From: Glutamicibacter arilaitensis Re117
Lineage (GTDB): Bacteria; Actinomycetota; Actinomycetes; Actinomycetales; Micrococcaceae
DNA: 64,000 bases
Reading direction: 5' to 3'
Assembly: GCF_000197735.1 (NCBI RefSeq)
Contig: NC_014550.1
Span: forward strand, 186,001-250,000
This document shows positions 24,821-33,680 of the stretch, piece by piece. A program made the translations under genes and the position numbers. The notes beneath the pieces were generated by a model, which was given only the letters and a program-made list of their open reading frames with translations, made no database searches and was not told where the DNA came from. Within the stretch, counting starts at the first letter, position 1. Every line of letters starts with the position of its first letter.

Positions 24821-25477
24821 GTGAACGAACAAACCGATGAACCAGTTAATGATCCGAGCATGCAGCACGTCATTGGAGTAGGCCCCTGGGAGGGGGAACT
24901 GCCAACCGATGAAAAATACGATCCGCGGCTGCTTGCCGAGGGAGATCGGCGCAACGTCGCGGACAAGTACCGCTACTGGACGATGGACGCCATCATTGCT
25001 GATCTTGATGAGCGCCGACACGACTTCCATATCGCCATTGAGAACTGGCAGCACGACATGAACATCGGCACCGTGGTGCGCAGCGCCAATGCCTTCCTGG
25101 CCAAGGAAGTCCATATCATTGGACGCCGCCGGTGGAACCGACGCGGTGCAATGGTTACGGATCGTTACCAACACGTGCGTCATCATGCGACGGTGGAGGA
25201 ATTTGTTGCTTGGGCGCAAGAAGCTGGGTTGACGATCTTGGGGATCGATATCTTCCCGGACTCCGTTCCCTTGGAAACTTATGACCTGCCAAAGAACTGC
25301 GTTCTGGTCTTTGGCCAGGAGGGCCCGGGGCTCAGCCCGGAAGTCCATGCCGCCGCCAAGGACACCCTGTCAATCGAGCAATTCGGTTCGACGCGTTCAA
25401 TCAACGCGGCTTCAGCGGCCGGCATCGCCATGCACGCGTGGGTACGCAGGCACGTGTTCGGGCAAAAAGTAGGTTAA
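24821..25477 (+). CDS. TrmH/SpoU family RNA 2'-O-methyltransferase
   Basis: A 218-residue SPOUT methyltransferase. The three motifs are NIGTVVRSANAFLAKEVHIIG (motif 1), VLVFGQEGPGLS (motif 2) and STRSINAASAAGIAMHAWVRR (motif 3), forming the trefoil knot that binds S-adenosylmethionine. Start is the GTG at 24821, which lacks a clear ribosome site and may be leaderless (TTAATA just upstream). Whether it modifies tRNA or rRNA cannot be told. Divergent from the HAD phosphatase gene. Confidence 0.92.
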   Translation: MNEQTDEPVNDPSMQHVIGVGPWEGELPTDEKYDPRLLAEGDRRNVADKYRYWTMDAIIADLDERRHDFHIAIENWQHDMNIGTVVRSANAFLAKEVHIIGRRRWNRRGAMVTDRYQHVRHHATVEEFVAWAQEAGLTILGIDIFPDSVPLETYDLPKNCVLVFGQEGPGLSPEVHAAAKDTLSIEQFGSTRSINAASAAGIAMHAWVRRHVFGQKVG

Positions 25478-25588
25478 CAAGAAATTTGATACTGACGAGT
25501 TTAGTCGAGCATCTGGATTAGTTGTAAGTTTCAGCCTACGCTTGGATTTGGTTATGAAAATGTGATCTGGATCTGGGAGAGGGCTGTC

Positions 25589-26998
25589 GTGAAACGACGT
25601 CATCAAGTGAATCGTGACTTGCTGCTGCCGGGGCTGCCTCGACGCAGAAAGCCATTGGTTATCTGGTCGACTTCGGTAATCGCAGCATTGGGACTTACAG
25701 CGACCCTTTCGATTCCAATCATGGCGCAAGTGGGCGACTCCCGGCAGGGCGATATTCCTGTGGGCATCGACGCTGTAGCTGATCCGTCGATGTTCAACGG
25801 ACCGGTATATGTCAGTGCTGACGCACCGCTGAATGCATTCGGCGGTTCCGGCAAAGAACTGGCCATTGATGGCCGTCCCGTCGGCATGATTGACGGTGCT
25901 GATGAGGAGTCCGAGTCAACCAGCGAGGACAATGAATCCACCGCTTTGCTCGCGGGCATGGTCGGAGAGCTGGGCAAGCTGCCTGGCGATCTCCAGCTGA
26001 TGCACCCGGTCAAGACCCGCAGGATTTCCAGCCCTTATGGCTGGCGCTCCAACCCGACTGGCCCGGGCAACCAGATTCACATCGGCCAGGACTACCCAAT
26101 TTCCTGCGGCTCGCCGGTCTACGCTTCTGAAGCTGGAACGGTGACCGTGTCTGCATGGGCAGGCCACTCTGGCATGCGCGTGACTATTGATCACGGAAGC
26201 AATGTCCAAACCGGCTACAGCCATAATTCGAAGCTGATTGCCAAAGTAGGCCAGCGGGTTGAACAGGGTGAATTGATCGCCTTGGCCGGCACCACCGGCA
26301 ACTCGACGGGTTGCCACGTGCACTTCGAGGTCATCATTGACGGCCGTTGGCACGATCCGCGCAACTACCTGCCAACCATTGCGGGGCAGCGTCAGGCAAT
26401 GATTAATTCCCAGCGGTTGACGGTTAACGCTGGTACCGCTCCGAAGGGCAACGGTTCGCGAGCTCCAGAACGCACGTCAAGCGGTCCGGATCCAGACGTC
26501 ATTGTCCCTAAGGATGACACCCCAGTCATTCCTAAGCCGAAGCCGACCCCGTCTGATTCGCAGCGTCCGTCGCCAACCGAGAGCGAGACCCCACGCGGTT
26601 CGCAGTCGCCTGATGGTTCTAAGAGCCCTGATGGCTCGAAGTCGCCTGACGGGTCTAAGAGCCCGGATGGCTCGAAGTCGCCCGACGGGTCTAAGAGCCC
26701 GGATGGTTCGCAGTCGCCTGATGGCTCTAAGAGTCCTGATGCTTCGAAGAGCCCAGATGAGAACGAATCCACGACCTCTGAATCCCCGGAGGGATCCCAG
26801 GAAGACGATACGGTTACTCCAACAGTGCCAGAGTCAACGCCAGAGCCCGCGCCTGAGCCAGCGCCCGTCCCGACCCCGGATTCTTCTAAGTCGTCGTCGT
26901 CCGGATCCGAAACCTCGAAAGATTCCAGTAGTTCCGCGCCAGCTCCGAGCACAACTACGAAACTGGTAGCGCCGTCGGGAAGCGCAACCACCGAGTAA
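25589..26998 (+). CDS. Membrane-anchored M23 (LytM) peptidase with Ser/Pro/Asp repeat tail
   Basis: A 469-residue protein. The GTG at 25589 follows GAGAGGG. A basic N-terminus and one hydrophobic segment (about 24-47) anchor it in, or export it through, the membrane. The LytM domain (about 145-260) has the zinc ligands in HIGQDYPISCG and the catalytic pair in GCHVHFEV, so it is probably an active peptidoglycan endopeptidase. The rest is a low-complexity tail: hexapeptide repeats PDGSKS, then a Pro/Glu-rich stretch and a Ser/Thr-rich end. No LPXTG motif is present. The tail may span or loosely bind the wall. Confidence 0.88.
   Translation: MKRRHQVNRDLLLPGLPRRRKPLVIWSTSVIAALGLTATLSIPIMAQVGDSRQGDIPVGIDAVADPSMFNGPVYVSADAPLNAFGGSGKELAIDGRPVGMIDGADEESESTSEDNESTALLAGMVGELGKLPGDLQLMHPVKTRRISSPYGWRSNPTGPGNQIHIGQDYPISCGSPVYASEAGTVTVSAWAGHSGMRVTIDHGSNVQTGYSHNSKLIAKVGQRVEQGELIALAGTTGNSTGCHVHFEVIIDGRWHDPRNYLPTIAGQRQAMINSQRLTVNAGTAPKGNGSRAPERTSSGPDPDVIVPKDDTPVIPKPKPTPSDSQRPSPTESETPRGSQSPDGSKSPDGSKSPDGSKSPDGSKSPDGSKSPDGSQSPDGSKSPDASKSPDENESTTSESPEGSQEDDTVTPTVPESTPEPAPEPAPVPTPDSSKSSSSGSETSKDSSSSAPAPSTTTKLVAPSGSATTE
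26606..26755 (+). repeat. 18-bp tandem repeat coding PDGSKS/PDGSQS
   Basis: About eight in-frame copies of an 18-bp unit coding SPDGSK or SPDGSQ, with one copy SPDASK. Several neighbouring copies are nearly identical in DNA, so replication slippage could change copy number without a frameshift. Confidence 0.88.
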
Positions 26999-27016
26999 AT
27001 AACTTAACAAGCCAAC

Positions 27017-27055
27017 GGCCAGCCATGATGGGGTAGAACTTCATCAAGGCTGGTC
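27017..27055 (+). terminator. Possible terminator of the M23 peptidase gene
   Basis: CCAGCC (27019-27024) pairs with GGCTGG (27048-27053), extended inward by ATGATG/CATCAA pairs. The T run is short, so termination may be partial. Confidence 0.5.
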
Positions 27056-27194
27056 GTTTGCTTTACCGTACGCAGGGTAATTTACCGTGTCACGATACGA
27101 GATTTAGAACTTAGTTAGTGACATAGCCGATAGGATGGATGGCGAACCGTCGTCAATGGAGACGCGTAACCTCGCTAATCACCAGGAGTGAAGC

Positions 27195-28217
<1,023 letters not shown>

Positions 28218-28219
28218 CC

Positions 28220-28636
28220 ATGGTCGGAGAAAATCTGCTGGGCATTCCGGAAACGCTGCTCCCGGAAGAAACCGAAGTGCTGGCACGTTACGAAGCGGGC
28301 GATGAGGCCACTGACTTGGCAGCAAAGTTCCCTGCTTCGTCATTGGTTTGGGCATTGCTGGCAAATGAAGCGCACAGTGAGGGCCGCATCGTGGAGTCCT
28401 ACGCGTTCGCACGTGTTGGCTACCACCGTGGTCTGGATTCGCTGCGCAAGGCCGGATGGCGTGGGCAAGGCCCAGTGCCCTGGCGCCATGAGCCGAACCG
28501 CGGCTTCCTGCGTTCGCTGTATGCGCTGGGCCGCGCAGCTGCCGCCATCGGCGAGACCGAAGAAGTCGATCGCATCGGCAAATTCCTGAACGATTCGGAT
28601 GCTTCCGCCAAGGCTGAAATTGAAGCTGGCAATTAA
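28220..28636 (+). CDS. DUF3151 family protein
   Basis: A 138-residue soluble protein of the actinobacterial DUF3151 family: LPEETEVLARYEAGD at the start, then SLVWALLANEA, RVGYHRGLDSLRKAGWRGQGPVPW and NRGFLRSLYALGRAA. It looks like a small helical, TPR-like protein. The ATG at 28220 lies 2 bp after the fbaA stop, a pairing widely seen in this group. Function is unknown. A strong terminator follows. Confidence 0.88.
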   Translation: MVGENLLGIPETLLPEETEVLARYEAGDEATDLAAKFPASSLVWALLANEAHSEGRIVESYAFARVGYHRGLDSLRKAGWRGQGPVPWRHEPNRGFLRSLYALGRAAAAIGETEEVDRIGKFLNDSDASAKAEIEAGN

Positions 28637-28651
28637 GTAATCCTTCATTCG

Positions 28652-28692
28652 CAATCGGCGGCTCTCCTCGCAAAGAGAAGAGCCGCCGATTG
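28652..28692 (+). terminator. Terminator of the fbaA-DUF3151 unit
   Basis: CAATCGGCGGCTCT pairs with AGAGCCGCCGATTG around a 13-nt loop. Confidence 0.88.
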
Positions 28693-28920
28693 TCATTTAA
28701 TGCGTCGAAAGCGCGCTCATGATAATTAATGCTCGGGTTGGTCGCAGAAGAGACAGTCCCGCCAGACCTCCATCACTTCGTAGTCAGACGCCAAAGTCCC
28801 AGTTATGACTCATTAGGCAATATGAGTGCGTTCTCATCTTGCTCTACTTTTGTCTTCATTTCGTTCACCTAAAGTTCATCGTGAAGGAATCATCGCTTCA
28901 CCACTTTGAAAGGGATAACC

Positions 28921-29589
28921 ATGTTGTCTTTCTGGATGGGACTTGGGTCCAACCTCATCGGCATGACAGTGCTGGTGTACTTCGTATACTTCCGCCGCCA
29001 CTTCCGCCGCGATCTCGTGCTGGCCTATATCGCTTTGAGCATGGGCATCTTCGCAGTCACCTTGCTGCTCTCGGGCAGCGGCGCAGGCATGGGGCTGGGA
29101 CTTGGACTCTTCGGCATCCTGTCCATCATCCGCCTGCGCTCCGACACGCTGACCCAGGAAGAAGTAGCGTACTACTTCATTTCCCTGGCCATCGGTCTGG
29201 TCAACGGACTGCACCCGGAGCCAGCATGGCTGGCCCCGGCGGCTACCGCAGCACTTGTCTTGGTGATGTTCCTGGCCGATCACCCACGTTTCGCGCCACG
29301 CACCGAACGCCAGACCGTCACCCTGGAACGCGCCTACCCGAAGAAGGCTGAGCTGCAGGCCGCCTTGGAAGAGCTGCTGGATGCCAAGGTGCTGCGTACC
29401 GTAGTGGTGGAACTGGACATGGTCCGCGACCTGACCATCGTCGACGTGCGTTTCCGCACCCATGCCGTTGCAGGACAGGCTTCGGCCAAGGCCAGCTCAT
29501 CCGAGAGCTTCTCCGGTACCTACGAATTGGCCAAGACCCCAGCGGCGCCGGCGGCACAGAACGGAGCCAAGCAGGAGACGTGGTCCTGA
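28921..29589 (+). CDS. DUF4956 membrane protein
   Basis: A 222-residue protein. Four or so membrane helices fill the first 120 residues (LGSNLIGMTVLVYFVYF; LVLAYIALSMGIFAVTLLL; GLGLGLFGILSIIRL; AYYFISLAIGLVNGL), with the family motif FGILSIIRLRSDTLTQEEVAYYF. A cytoplasmic ferredoxin-like domain follows (about 130-190), ending in DVRFRT. ATG at 28921 with GAAAGGG upstream. It overlaps the VTC-domain gene by one base, the pairing in which DUF4956 is usually found. It is thought to work with the polyphosphate polymerase, but its role is not established. Confidence 0.9.
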   Translation: MLSFWMGLGSNLIGMTVLVYFVYFRRHFRRDLVLAYIALSMGIFAVTLLLSGSGAGMGLGLGLFGILSIIRLRSDTLTQEEVAYYFISLAIGLVNGLHPEPAWLAPAATAALVLVMFLADHPRFAPRTERQTVTLERAYPKKAELQAALEELLDAKVLRTVVVELDMVRDLTIVDVRFRTHAVAGQASAKASSSESFSGTYELAKTPAAPAAQNGAKQETWS

Positions 29590-30407
29590 TGACTGCGCTT
29601 TCAGCAATCCGTTGCGCAACCGGCACACCGAATGCCCGCGCCGCACTGGAAGCAGCGGTGGCAGCTCGTGCGCCGATCAGCCTTGAAGACGTGATTTCCG
29701 AAGCGGCGTTGCAGACACGTGTCGACAAGAAGTTCCTGCTGACCCCAGGAGAGTTCACGGCACTGTCGCAGAAGCTTGGGGACAAGTTCAAGATCATGCA
29801 GATCGACGGGTTGCGGACCTTCCGCTACGAGTCGGTATATTTCGATACCGAGGATCTCGACCAGTACCGCGCCCACCGCCAGGGGCGGCGCCGGCGGTAC
29901 AAGGTGCGTTCGCGGACGTATGCGGATACCGGATTGTCGATGTTCGAGATCAAGACCAAGGGGCTGCGCGGTTCCACCGTGAAGCACCGCGTCGAGCAGG
30001 ATTTGGATACCGCCAGTGAATTGACCGAGGCGAATCTGGAATTCCTCGAGTCGGTGCTGCGCAGCGAATACGGGCAGGAAGTCCCTGCACTGCAACCGGT
30101 CCTGGACAGTGCATACACTCGCGCGACCTTCGTGAACCCCATCGATGGTGAGCGGCTGACCTGCGACATCGAATTGGAGTATGCCAACGGGCACGGGCAG
30201 ATTGATGGCCCGGACCTGATCGTTGTCGAAACCAAATCTGCCGACGGTCGCGGGGCCTCGGACCAGGCCTTGGCCGAACTGGGGATCCGCGAAGTCTCCA
30301 TGTCCAAGTACTGCATCGGCATTGCCTTGCTCAATCCGCAGTTGCCGGCCAACCGCTGGAGCCGCCTGCTGCAACGCAGCTTCGTTCCGGATCCGACGTT
30401 GCGCTAG
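29589..30407 (+). CDS. VTC-domain polyphosphate polymerase-like protein
   Basis: A 272-residue protein with the VTC tunnel fold of the triphosphate tunnel metalloenzyme superfamily. Basic and acidic strand motifs are visible: TRVDKKFLL, FRYESVYFDTEDL, RQGRRRRYKVRSRTYADT, FEIKTKGLRGSTVKHR, and the C-terminal CDIELEY and VVETKSADG. These Lys/Arg and Glu residues line the tunnel and bind phosphate and metal in yeast Vtc4, which makes polyphosphate from ATP. The ATG at 29589 overlaps the upstream stop (TGATG) with CAGGAG upstream. Polyphosphate synthesis is the best guess, unproven for bacterial members of this type. Confidence 0.87.
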   Translation: MTALSAIRCATGTPNARAALEAAVAARAPISLEDVISEAALQTRVDKKFLLTPGEFTALSQKLGDKFKIMQIDGLRTFRYESVYFDTEDLDQYRAHRQGRRRRYKVRSRTYADTGLSMFEIKTKGLRGSTVKHRVEQDLDTASELTEANLEFLESVLRSEYGQEVPALQPVLDSAYTRATFVNPIDGERLTCDIELEYANGHGQIDGPDLIVVETKSADGRGASDQALAELGIREVSMSKYCIGIALLNPQLPANRWSRLLQRSFVPDPTLR

Positions 30408-30411
30408 ATCC

Positions 30412-30449
30412 GCTACCGGCTTGCTACCGTTCGGAAGCAAGCCGGTAGC
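30412..30449. terminator. Hairpin between the convergent VTC and response-regulator genes
   Basis: GCTACCGGCTTGC (30412-30424) and its exact complement GCAAGCCGGTAGC (30437-30449) flank a 12-nt loop. The right arm lies inside the last codons of the response regulator. There is no T tract, so this may be a pause or mRNA-end structure more than a classical terminator. Confidence 0.5.
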
Positions 30450-31092
30450 CGAAGCCGCGGACGGTTTCGAAGCGTTCCGAGCCCAGCTTGTTTCGCAGGT
30501 AGCGCACGTACACATCCACCACATTGGATCCCGGGTCGAAGTCGTAGCCCCACACGCGGGAGAGCAGCTGCTCGCGGCTGAGCACCTGGCCAGGATTGCG
30601 CAAGAAGGCTTCAGCCAGCGCGAATTCGCGCGCCGACAGGTCCACTTCGCGTTCGTTGACCGTGACCCGGCGGCGCAGCAGATCCATATGCAGGTTCTCA
30701 TGGGTCAGTGAAGACACTTCAGGGGCATTGTCTTCGGTGCGCAGCCTCAAGCGGACGCGAGCCAGCAGCTCATCGAAGTGGAAGGGCTTGGCCATGTAGT
30801 CATCCGCGCCATTCTGCAGGCCCGCCACGGTGTCTTCGACACTGCCGCGTGCGGTCAGGATGATCACCGGAGTGTCGATCTGGGCTACTCGCAGCCGGCG
30901 GAGCACCGAGAAGCCATCTTCATCGGGCAGGCCGAGATCCAAAATGATCAGTTCATGATCGCCTTCGATCGCCAGATTGAAGCCATCTTGGCCGGTTTCC
31001 GCGATGGATGAGGTCAGTCCCGCAGCGCGCAGCCCCTTGGCCACGAATGAGCTGATGCGGGGTTCATCTTCAATGATCAGGATCTGGCTCAT
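30424..31092 (-). CDS. OmpR family response regulator
   Basis: A 222-residue regulator. Receiver domain 1-115: acidic pocket ED at 8-9, phosphorylated Asp52 in IILDLGLPDEDG, Thr in VIILTARGS and Lys in YMAKPFHFDEL. The C-terminal winged helix (about 130-222) has EVDLSAREFALAEAFLRNPGQVLSREQLL and the wing VDVYVRYLRNKLG. It overlaps the sensor kinase by ATGA. Its targets may include its own operon and the facing DUF4956-VTC pair. Confidence 0.95.
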   Translation of the reverse strand: MSQILIIEDEPRISSFVAKGLRAAGLTSSIAETGQDGFNLAIEGDHELIILDLGLPDEDGFSVLRRLRVAQIDTPVIILTARGSVEDTVAGLQNGADDYMAKPFHFDELLARVRLRLRTEDNAPEVSSLTHENLHMDLLRRRVTVNEREVDLSAREFALAEAFLRNPGQVLSREQLLSRVWGYDFDPGSNVVDVYVRYLRNKLGSERFETVRGFGYRLASER

Positions 31093-32537
31093 GCTTCCTT
31101 GCTTCCTGTCGATAACGGCATATCAATGTAGAACGTGGAACCCTTGCCATATTCTGAATTGACCCACACGCGTCCGCCGTGGGTCTCGGCAATGGCTTGG
31201 ACAATGTTCAGCCCCAGCCCAGAACCTGATGAGCGCACCGAGTTCTGGCCACGTCCAAAGCGTTCAAAAATTCTTTCAAGGTCCTCGGCTTGGATGCCGA
31301 CGCCCGCATCCGATACCCACCAACGCAGCGTGGTGCCGCCGTGGGCGTCGCGAATGATCTCGTTGCCCAAGCCAATGCGGCTGTCCTCAGCAGAGAACTT
31401 CACCGCATTGGCGCAGAGCTGGAGCATGGCCTGGGTGGTTCTGATCGGGTCAAGCGCAACGGTGGCTTCGGTGCGATAGTCCACGCGCCACTGGCGCGCA
31501 CCCAGTCCGCGGGCCTTGTCGAGAATGTCATCAAGCAACTTGCCGACTTCTACCGGCTTCACCTGGAGGAAATCGGTGCGGTTGGATTTTGCCAGCGTGA
31601 CCAAGTCATTGATCAGCAATGACATGCGTCGCAGCTCGTCCACTGCGATGTCCCGGCTCTGGGCGACGTCCTCAGGATCGTTGGGATCCATCAGTTCCAG
31701 GTGCCCATTGATGATGGTCACCGGGGTGCGCAATTCGTGCCCGACATCGTCAAGCAGCTGGCGCTGGGCGCTGAGCGCGCCGTCGAGCCGATCCAGCATT
31801 TCATTGACGGTTACCGTCAACTCGGCAAATTCATCATTTCCGGAAACTTCAATGCGCTGGGAGACATCGGTCTCGGAAATCTGCTGTGCCGTAGTTTGCA
31901 GGCGGCGAATCGGCTCCAGCATGCGGCCAACTACCAGCCAGGCGGCCAGGGCCGCCACCAGCATCACCGAGCCGCCGACCGCACTGTAGATCATGAAGTT
32001 CCGGTCGTTGGCAATGGCCTCGGCCGAGTAGTCATAGGCCAGGACAAAGGCGCTGTGCTCATGATCTGCCGGAAGGCTAACCGGAACAACGACGGCACGG
32101 TAGGTCGTGATTTCCGTTTCGACAGTTCCCAAGCGGATGTGGTTGGTCCCCTGGACGCTTTTGGCCCATTCGATGAACTCGGGATCATCTTCCAAACGGG
32201 TTTGGACGATGTCTGGAGCGGTCCAACGCACCTTGTCTGCCACCAGGGAGAGCATGCCCTGCTTCGGGGAGGGCAAGGTGCGCTGCATTGCTATGTAGAG
32301 CAGGTCTTCGGCGTGCTTGAAGCGGTCCATGGTCCGCGGATCGACACCGGTTTCGGTGAGAACTTCGAATTCCTTGACGGTGCGGATCAGGGACTCATCC
32401 AGCCGGTCATTGAGTTCGTGCCGCTGTACCGCGAAGCTGGCGGTACCTGCTGCCACCAGCGCCAGGCCGACTAGGAGCATCATGCCGGTTAAGACTCGGG
32501 CACGGATGGACCACCGACGTTCTGGCGCCTTAGTCAT
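31089..32537 (-). CDS. Sensor histidine kinase
   Basis: A 482-residue membrane kinase. Helix 1 is about 15-35, the extracellular sensor domain 36-180, helix 2 181-203, HAMP about 204-257, then the H-box DDVGHELRTPV with phospho-acceptor His267, the N-box LQLCANAVKFS and G-boxes VGIQAEDLERIFERFGRG and GSGLGLNIVQA. The ATG at 32537 is chosen because it gives a normal basic N-terminus; frames further upstream read through the poly-Asp codons of the preceding gene as Met-Thr repeats. Start and upstream stop overlap by 8 bp, so translation is coupled to the poly-Asp protein. The signal is unknown. Confidence 0.93.
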   Translation of the reverse strand: MTKAPERRWSIRARVLTGMMLLVGLALVAAGTASFAVQRHELNDRLDESLIRTVKEFEVLTETGVDPRTMDRFKHAEDLLYIAMQRTLPSPKQGMLSLVADKVRWTAPDIVQTRLEDDPEFIEWAKSVQGTNHIRLGTVETEITTYRAVVVPVSLPADHEHSAFVLAYDYSAEAIANDRNFMIYSAVGGSVMLVAALAAWLVVGRMLEPIRRLQTTAQQISETDVSQRIEVSGNDEFAELTVTVNEMLDRLDGALSAQRQLLDDVGHELRTPVTIINGHLELMDPNDPEDVAQSRDIAVDELRRMSLLINDLVTLAKSNRTDFLQVKPVEVGKLLDDILDKARGLGARQWRVDYRTEATVALDPIRTTQAMLQLCANAVKFSAEDSRIGLGNEIIRDAHGGTTLRWWVSDAGVGIQAEDLERIFERFGRGQNSVRSSGSGLGLNIVQAIAETHGGRVWVNSEYGKGSTFYIDMPLSTGSKEA

Positions 32538-33003
32538 CGTCGCCGTCATCGTCGTCATCATCACCGTAGTCGTCATCGTCATCGTCGTCATCGTCATCGT
32601 CGTCATCGTCGTAATGCTGGTTGCCCGAAGGCGGCAGCGGAACGACGGTCTTCTTTGGCGGTGCGGGTGCTACAGGCTTGGGCTTGGGTTTGGGCTTCGG
32701 CTTAGGCGACGGGGTTGCGCTGGTCTTGGGCTTTTCCGAGACCTCCGGCTTGGCGGACTTGCTCGGGCTGGAGGAGGGCGTTTGCGATTTGGTTGCCGAT
32801 TCGGAAGGGGAAGGGGTGGGTCCCTTGGGGATGCCGCTGGTGGGAGAGGGTGCTACTTCTTCGAAGATGAACCCCTCCCCGAGGTCTTGGTCGGCTGGTC
32901 CTTCCAAGGCTTTGCTGATCCCGAATGCGCCAACTACCACAACTGCGATGACGGCAATCGTCGCGAGCGCGCGGCGCAATGCTTCCTTTCCCATGTGTTT
33001 CAT
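32530..33003 (-). CDS. Membrane-anchored protein with poly-Asp tail, first gene of the two-component operon
   Basis: A 157-residue protein that I cannot assign to a family. A basic N-terminus and one hydrophobic helix (about 10-32) are followed by an exposed, disordered chain: Ser/Pro/Thr-rich (50-85), Lys-Pro repeats (about 98-112) and a C-terminal tail with 23 aspartates in blocks of 14, 6 and 3, broken by YG and G. With the N-terminal anchor, the acidic tail would lie outside the membrane, where it could bind Ca2+, Mg2+ or cationic ligands. The tail codons overlap the start of the sensor kinase gene. It may be an accessory sensor or a wall-associated cation buffer; both are inference. No clear ribosome site precedes either ATG (33003 or 32994). 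Confidence 0.75.
   Translation of the reverse strand: MKHMGKEALRRALATIAVIAVVVVGAFGISKALEGPADQDLGEGFIFEEVAPSPTSGIPKGPTPSPSESATKSQTPSSSPSKSAKPEVSEKPKTSATPSPKPKPKPKPKPVAPAPPKKTVVPLPPSGNQHYDDDDDDDDDDDDDDYGDDDDDDGDDD
32541..32613 (-). repeat. GAC/GAT trinucleotide tract coding poly-Asp
   Basis: A mixed GAC/GAT array coding the aspartate tail. Slippage in units of three would change tail length without affecting the frame or the kinase start. Confidence 0.85.
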
Positions 33004-33065
33004 TGTGGCCGAAATAAATGAGATGCAGATGAGAGATGCCGCAAGATGACGTACTGCTGGCTTCG

Positions 33066-33551
33066 CTAGGCCAAGTGCTCGAAGATAATGACCGTCTGGG
33101 TGGATGAGAATGCGCGGTTGGAACCCAAATGCGCGGCCACGAAGGTGCGCAGGTCCCCGATGCTTCGGGTAGCCACCCGGACCAGCAAATCCGGGGAACC
33201 GCCAAGAACGAACACTTCCTTGACCTCAGCGAGCTCTCTGAGCTGGTGGGCAGAGGAAAGCAAGCGGTCTCGGGCCGTGGAGGAGACGATAACGGAGATC
33301 ATGGCATTGACGGCAACTCCTAGCAGTTCCTCGTTGATCGCCGCGTGGTATCCGGTGATCACCCCCGCCTTGGACAGGGCCTTGACCCGGCCCAGGCAGG
33401 TGGAAGGCGCTAGCCCGACTTTTGCGGCCAGGACATTGTTGGCAATCCGGGCATCCTTGCTCAGCTCGGCGAGGATGGACAGGTCCGTTTCATCCACGCG
33501 CACAGGATTCGGCACGGTGTCGCCTTGAACGCTCCACAATGAATCCACCAC
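33066..33551 (-). CDS. Lrp/AsnC family transcriptional regulator
   Basis: A 161-residue regulator. HTH: DETDLSILAELSKDARIANNVLAAKVGLAPSTCLGRVKALSKAGVI; then the RAM ligand domain (VNAMISVIV ... EVKEVFVLGGSPDLLVRVATRS). It is divergent from kynureninase with a 129-bp spacer, and regulators of this type control tryptophan/kynurenine breakdown in other bacteria (KynR). Kynurenine or a related amino acid is a likely effector. The N-terminal 20 residues before DETDLS may be over-extended. Confidence 0.88.
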   Translation of the reverse strand: MVDSLWSVQGDTVPNPVRVDETDLSILAELSKDARIANNVLAAKVGLAPSTCLGRVKALSKAGVITGYHAAINEELLGVAVNAMISVIVSSTARDRLLSSAHQLRELAEVKEVFVLGGSPDLLVRVATRSIGDLRTFVAAHLGSNRAFSSTQTVIIFEHLA

Positions 33552-33680
33552 GGTTGATCAACTCAATTCTTTTGAAAAGTTCGGTATGTCTCGCATGATC
33601 TCGTATTCAATTCTACGATGTAAGCATCATGGAGAACTGAATGTTTTCCAGCTTTGAGCTTTGCCTGAACAGGAGACCCC

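Noticed and set aside
24683..25348. Upstream extension of the HAD phosphatase gene
   Set aside because: The extension lies over the TrmH gene on the other strand; a GTG with a good ribosome site at 24682 precedes HAD motif I.
26606..26755. CRISPR-like array in the M23 gene
   Set aside because: Direct 18-bp coding repeats without spacers.
32538..32606. Extended Met-Thr-rich N-terminus of the sensor kinase
   Set aside because: It is the poly-Asp codons of the upstream gene read in another frame; a normal kinase start is at 32537.
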